Assembly: GCA_947176505.1 (NCBI GenBank)
Contig: CAMWQW010000001.1
Span: 124,001 to 188,000, forward strand
Source of the DNA: an uncultured Lachnospiraceae bacterium
Lineage (GTDB): Bacteria; Bacillota; Clostridia; Lachnospirales; Lachnospiraceae
DNA length: 64,000 bases
Direction: 5' to 3'
Shown here: piece after piece, positions 63,695 through 64,000 of the stretch
How positions within the stretch are numbered: the stretch's first letter is position 1
Layout of the letters: the number at the start of each line of letters is the position of its first letter
Translations under genes and position numbers: made by a program
The notes under the pieces: model-generated
What the model was told of the DNA's origin: nothing
Seen by the model: the letters and a program-made list of their open reading frames with translations, nothing else
The model's database searches: none

Positions 63695-64000
63695 ATGAGT
63701 ATCACAGTCGTATTACAACAGATGGTCATGATTTTTATCTTGATTGTCGTCGGTTTACTGTTATATAAGAAAGAAATGCTGTCAGAAATAACATCGAAAC
63801 AAATATCCGGAATCATCGTCAACGTGACAAATCCGGCACTTTTAATCTGTTCTGCCTTTCAGGAGGGTCCCAAAGTATCTGTGCCGGAACTCGGAATGGC
63901 ACTGGGCATTTATCTGATTATTTATATCCTTCTGATTACGCTAAGTTTTCTAATCCCACGCATCCTACGCGTTCCTAATATGTATCACTACTCCTACCAG
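63695..64000 (+). CDS. AEC family transporter (partial, N-terminal 102 residues)
   Basis: The gene runs off the right edge of the window. The visible 102 residues begin MSITVVLQQMVMIFILIVVG and contain three hydrophobic segments, with the family motif SGIIVNVTNPALLICSAFQ. This matches auxin-efflux-carrier (AEC) type permeases, which in bacteria often move malonate, malate or other organic acids. The substrate cannot be inferred. An AGGGA site precedes the ATG. It is divergent from the galactosidase gene. Confidence 0.87.
   Translation, partial: MSITVVLQQMVMIFILIVVGLLLYKKEMLSEITSKQISGIIVNVTNPALLICSAFQEGPKVSVPELGMALGIYLIIYILLITLSFLIPRILRVPNMYHYSYQ

Noticed and set aside
1-64000. CRISPR array, prophage, transposon or defence island
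   Set aside because: No repeat-spacer pattern, transposase, integrase or phage gene was seen. The only tandem repeat (63355-63557) has a 73-bp uninterrupted period with hairpins, not spacers.

Overview
The window is a stretch of chromosome from a low-to-moderate GC Gram-positive bacterium of the class Clostridia, most likely the family Lachnospiraceae. The signs are a Zn-type S18, type III glutamine synthetase, FAT-type acyl-ACP thioesterase, a DUF6465-like Lys/Ala-rich protein, YvyF/ComFC and Mbl-FlgF-FlgG gene orders, strong GGAGG ribosome binding sites, and a CIRCE/HrcA heat-shock operon. Nearly all genes lie on the minus strand. Only four lie on the plus strand: a membrane XRE regulator, a YjfB-like protein, an HPr-like protein and an AEC transporter. 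I see no rRNA, CRISPR array, prophage, transposase or other mobile element. The content is overwhelmingly core chromosome.

Layout. 1-5.1 kb holds dnaB (cut by the window edge), rplI and gdpP (c-di-AMP phosphodiesterase), a doubtful small ORF between two terminators, then rpsR-ssb-rpsF behind a good sigma-A promoter. 5.1-9.6 kb holds a DUF951 protein, a sirtuin, leuA, ptsH (HPr) and glmM. 9.6-16.6 kb holds cdaR and cdaA (c-di-AMP synthesis), two unknown membrane proteins, yvyF, comFC and recD2. 16.7-20.1 kb is a basal-body/cell-shape operon (mbl, flgF, flgG, flgJ-like). 20.2-26 kb holds an unknown coiled-coil protein and uvrB-uvrA behind a LexA box. 26.2-29.2 kb holds two XRE-type genes, one of them fused to a methyltransferase, and a GDP-mannose-forming enzyme. 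29.2-34.6 kb holds a PucR-like regulator, ftsE-ftsX, a PcsB-like M23 protein and an S41 protease, probably one envelope and cell-division unit.

34.8-39.2 kb holds yjfB, cvfB, an acyl-ACP thioesterase, tRNA-Gln(CUG) and glnA type III with an attenuator-like leader. 39.2-46.3 kb holds a tRNA-modification and RNA-metabolism group in the B. subtilis-like yrr order: trhP-like U32, trmR, a short MltG-like protein, ylbF-like, RNase J, DUF1292, ruvX, ireB and mtaB. 46.4-51.5 kb holds a Crh-like HPr paralogue, thiI with a cysteine desulfurase, rsmE, a VanZ-like protein and prmA. 51.6-58.1 kb holds a DUF3048 lipoprotein and hrcA-grpE-dnaK-dnaJ. 58.3-64 kb holds the DUF6465-like protein, uppP, an aminotransferase, a GH36 alpha-galactosidase with a 73-bp tandem hairpin repeat in its leader, and the start of an AEC transporter.

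No wholly new multi-gene system stands out. The observations most worth pursuing are the His-less HPr paralogue, the tandem hairpin leader of the galactosidase gene, the glnA leader with mutually exclusive hairpins, the XRE-methyltransferase fusion, the MltG-like protein without a catalytic domain, and two unknown membrane proteins directly upstream of cdaA.
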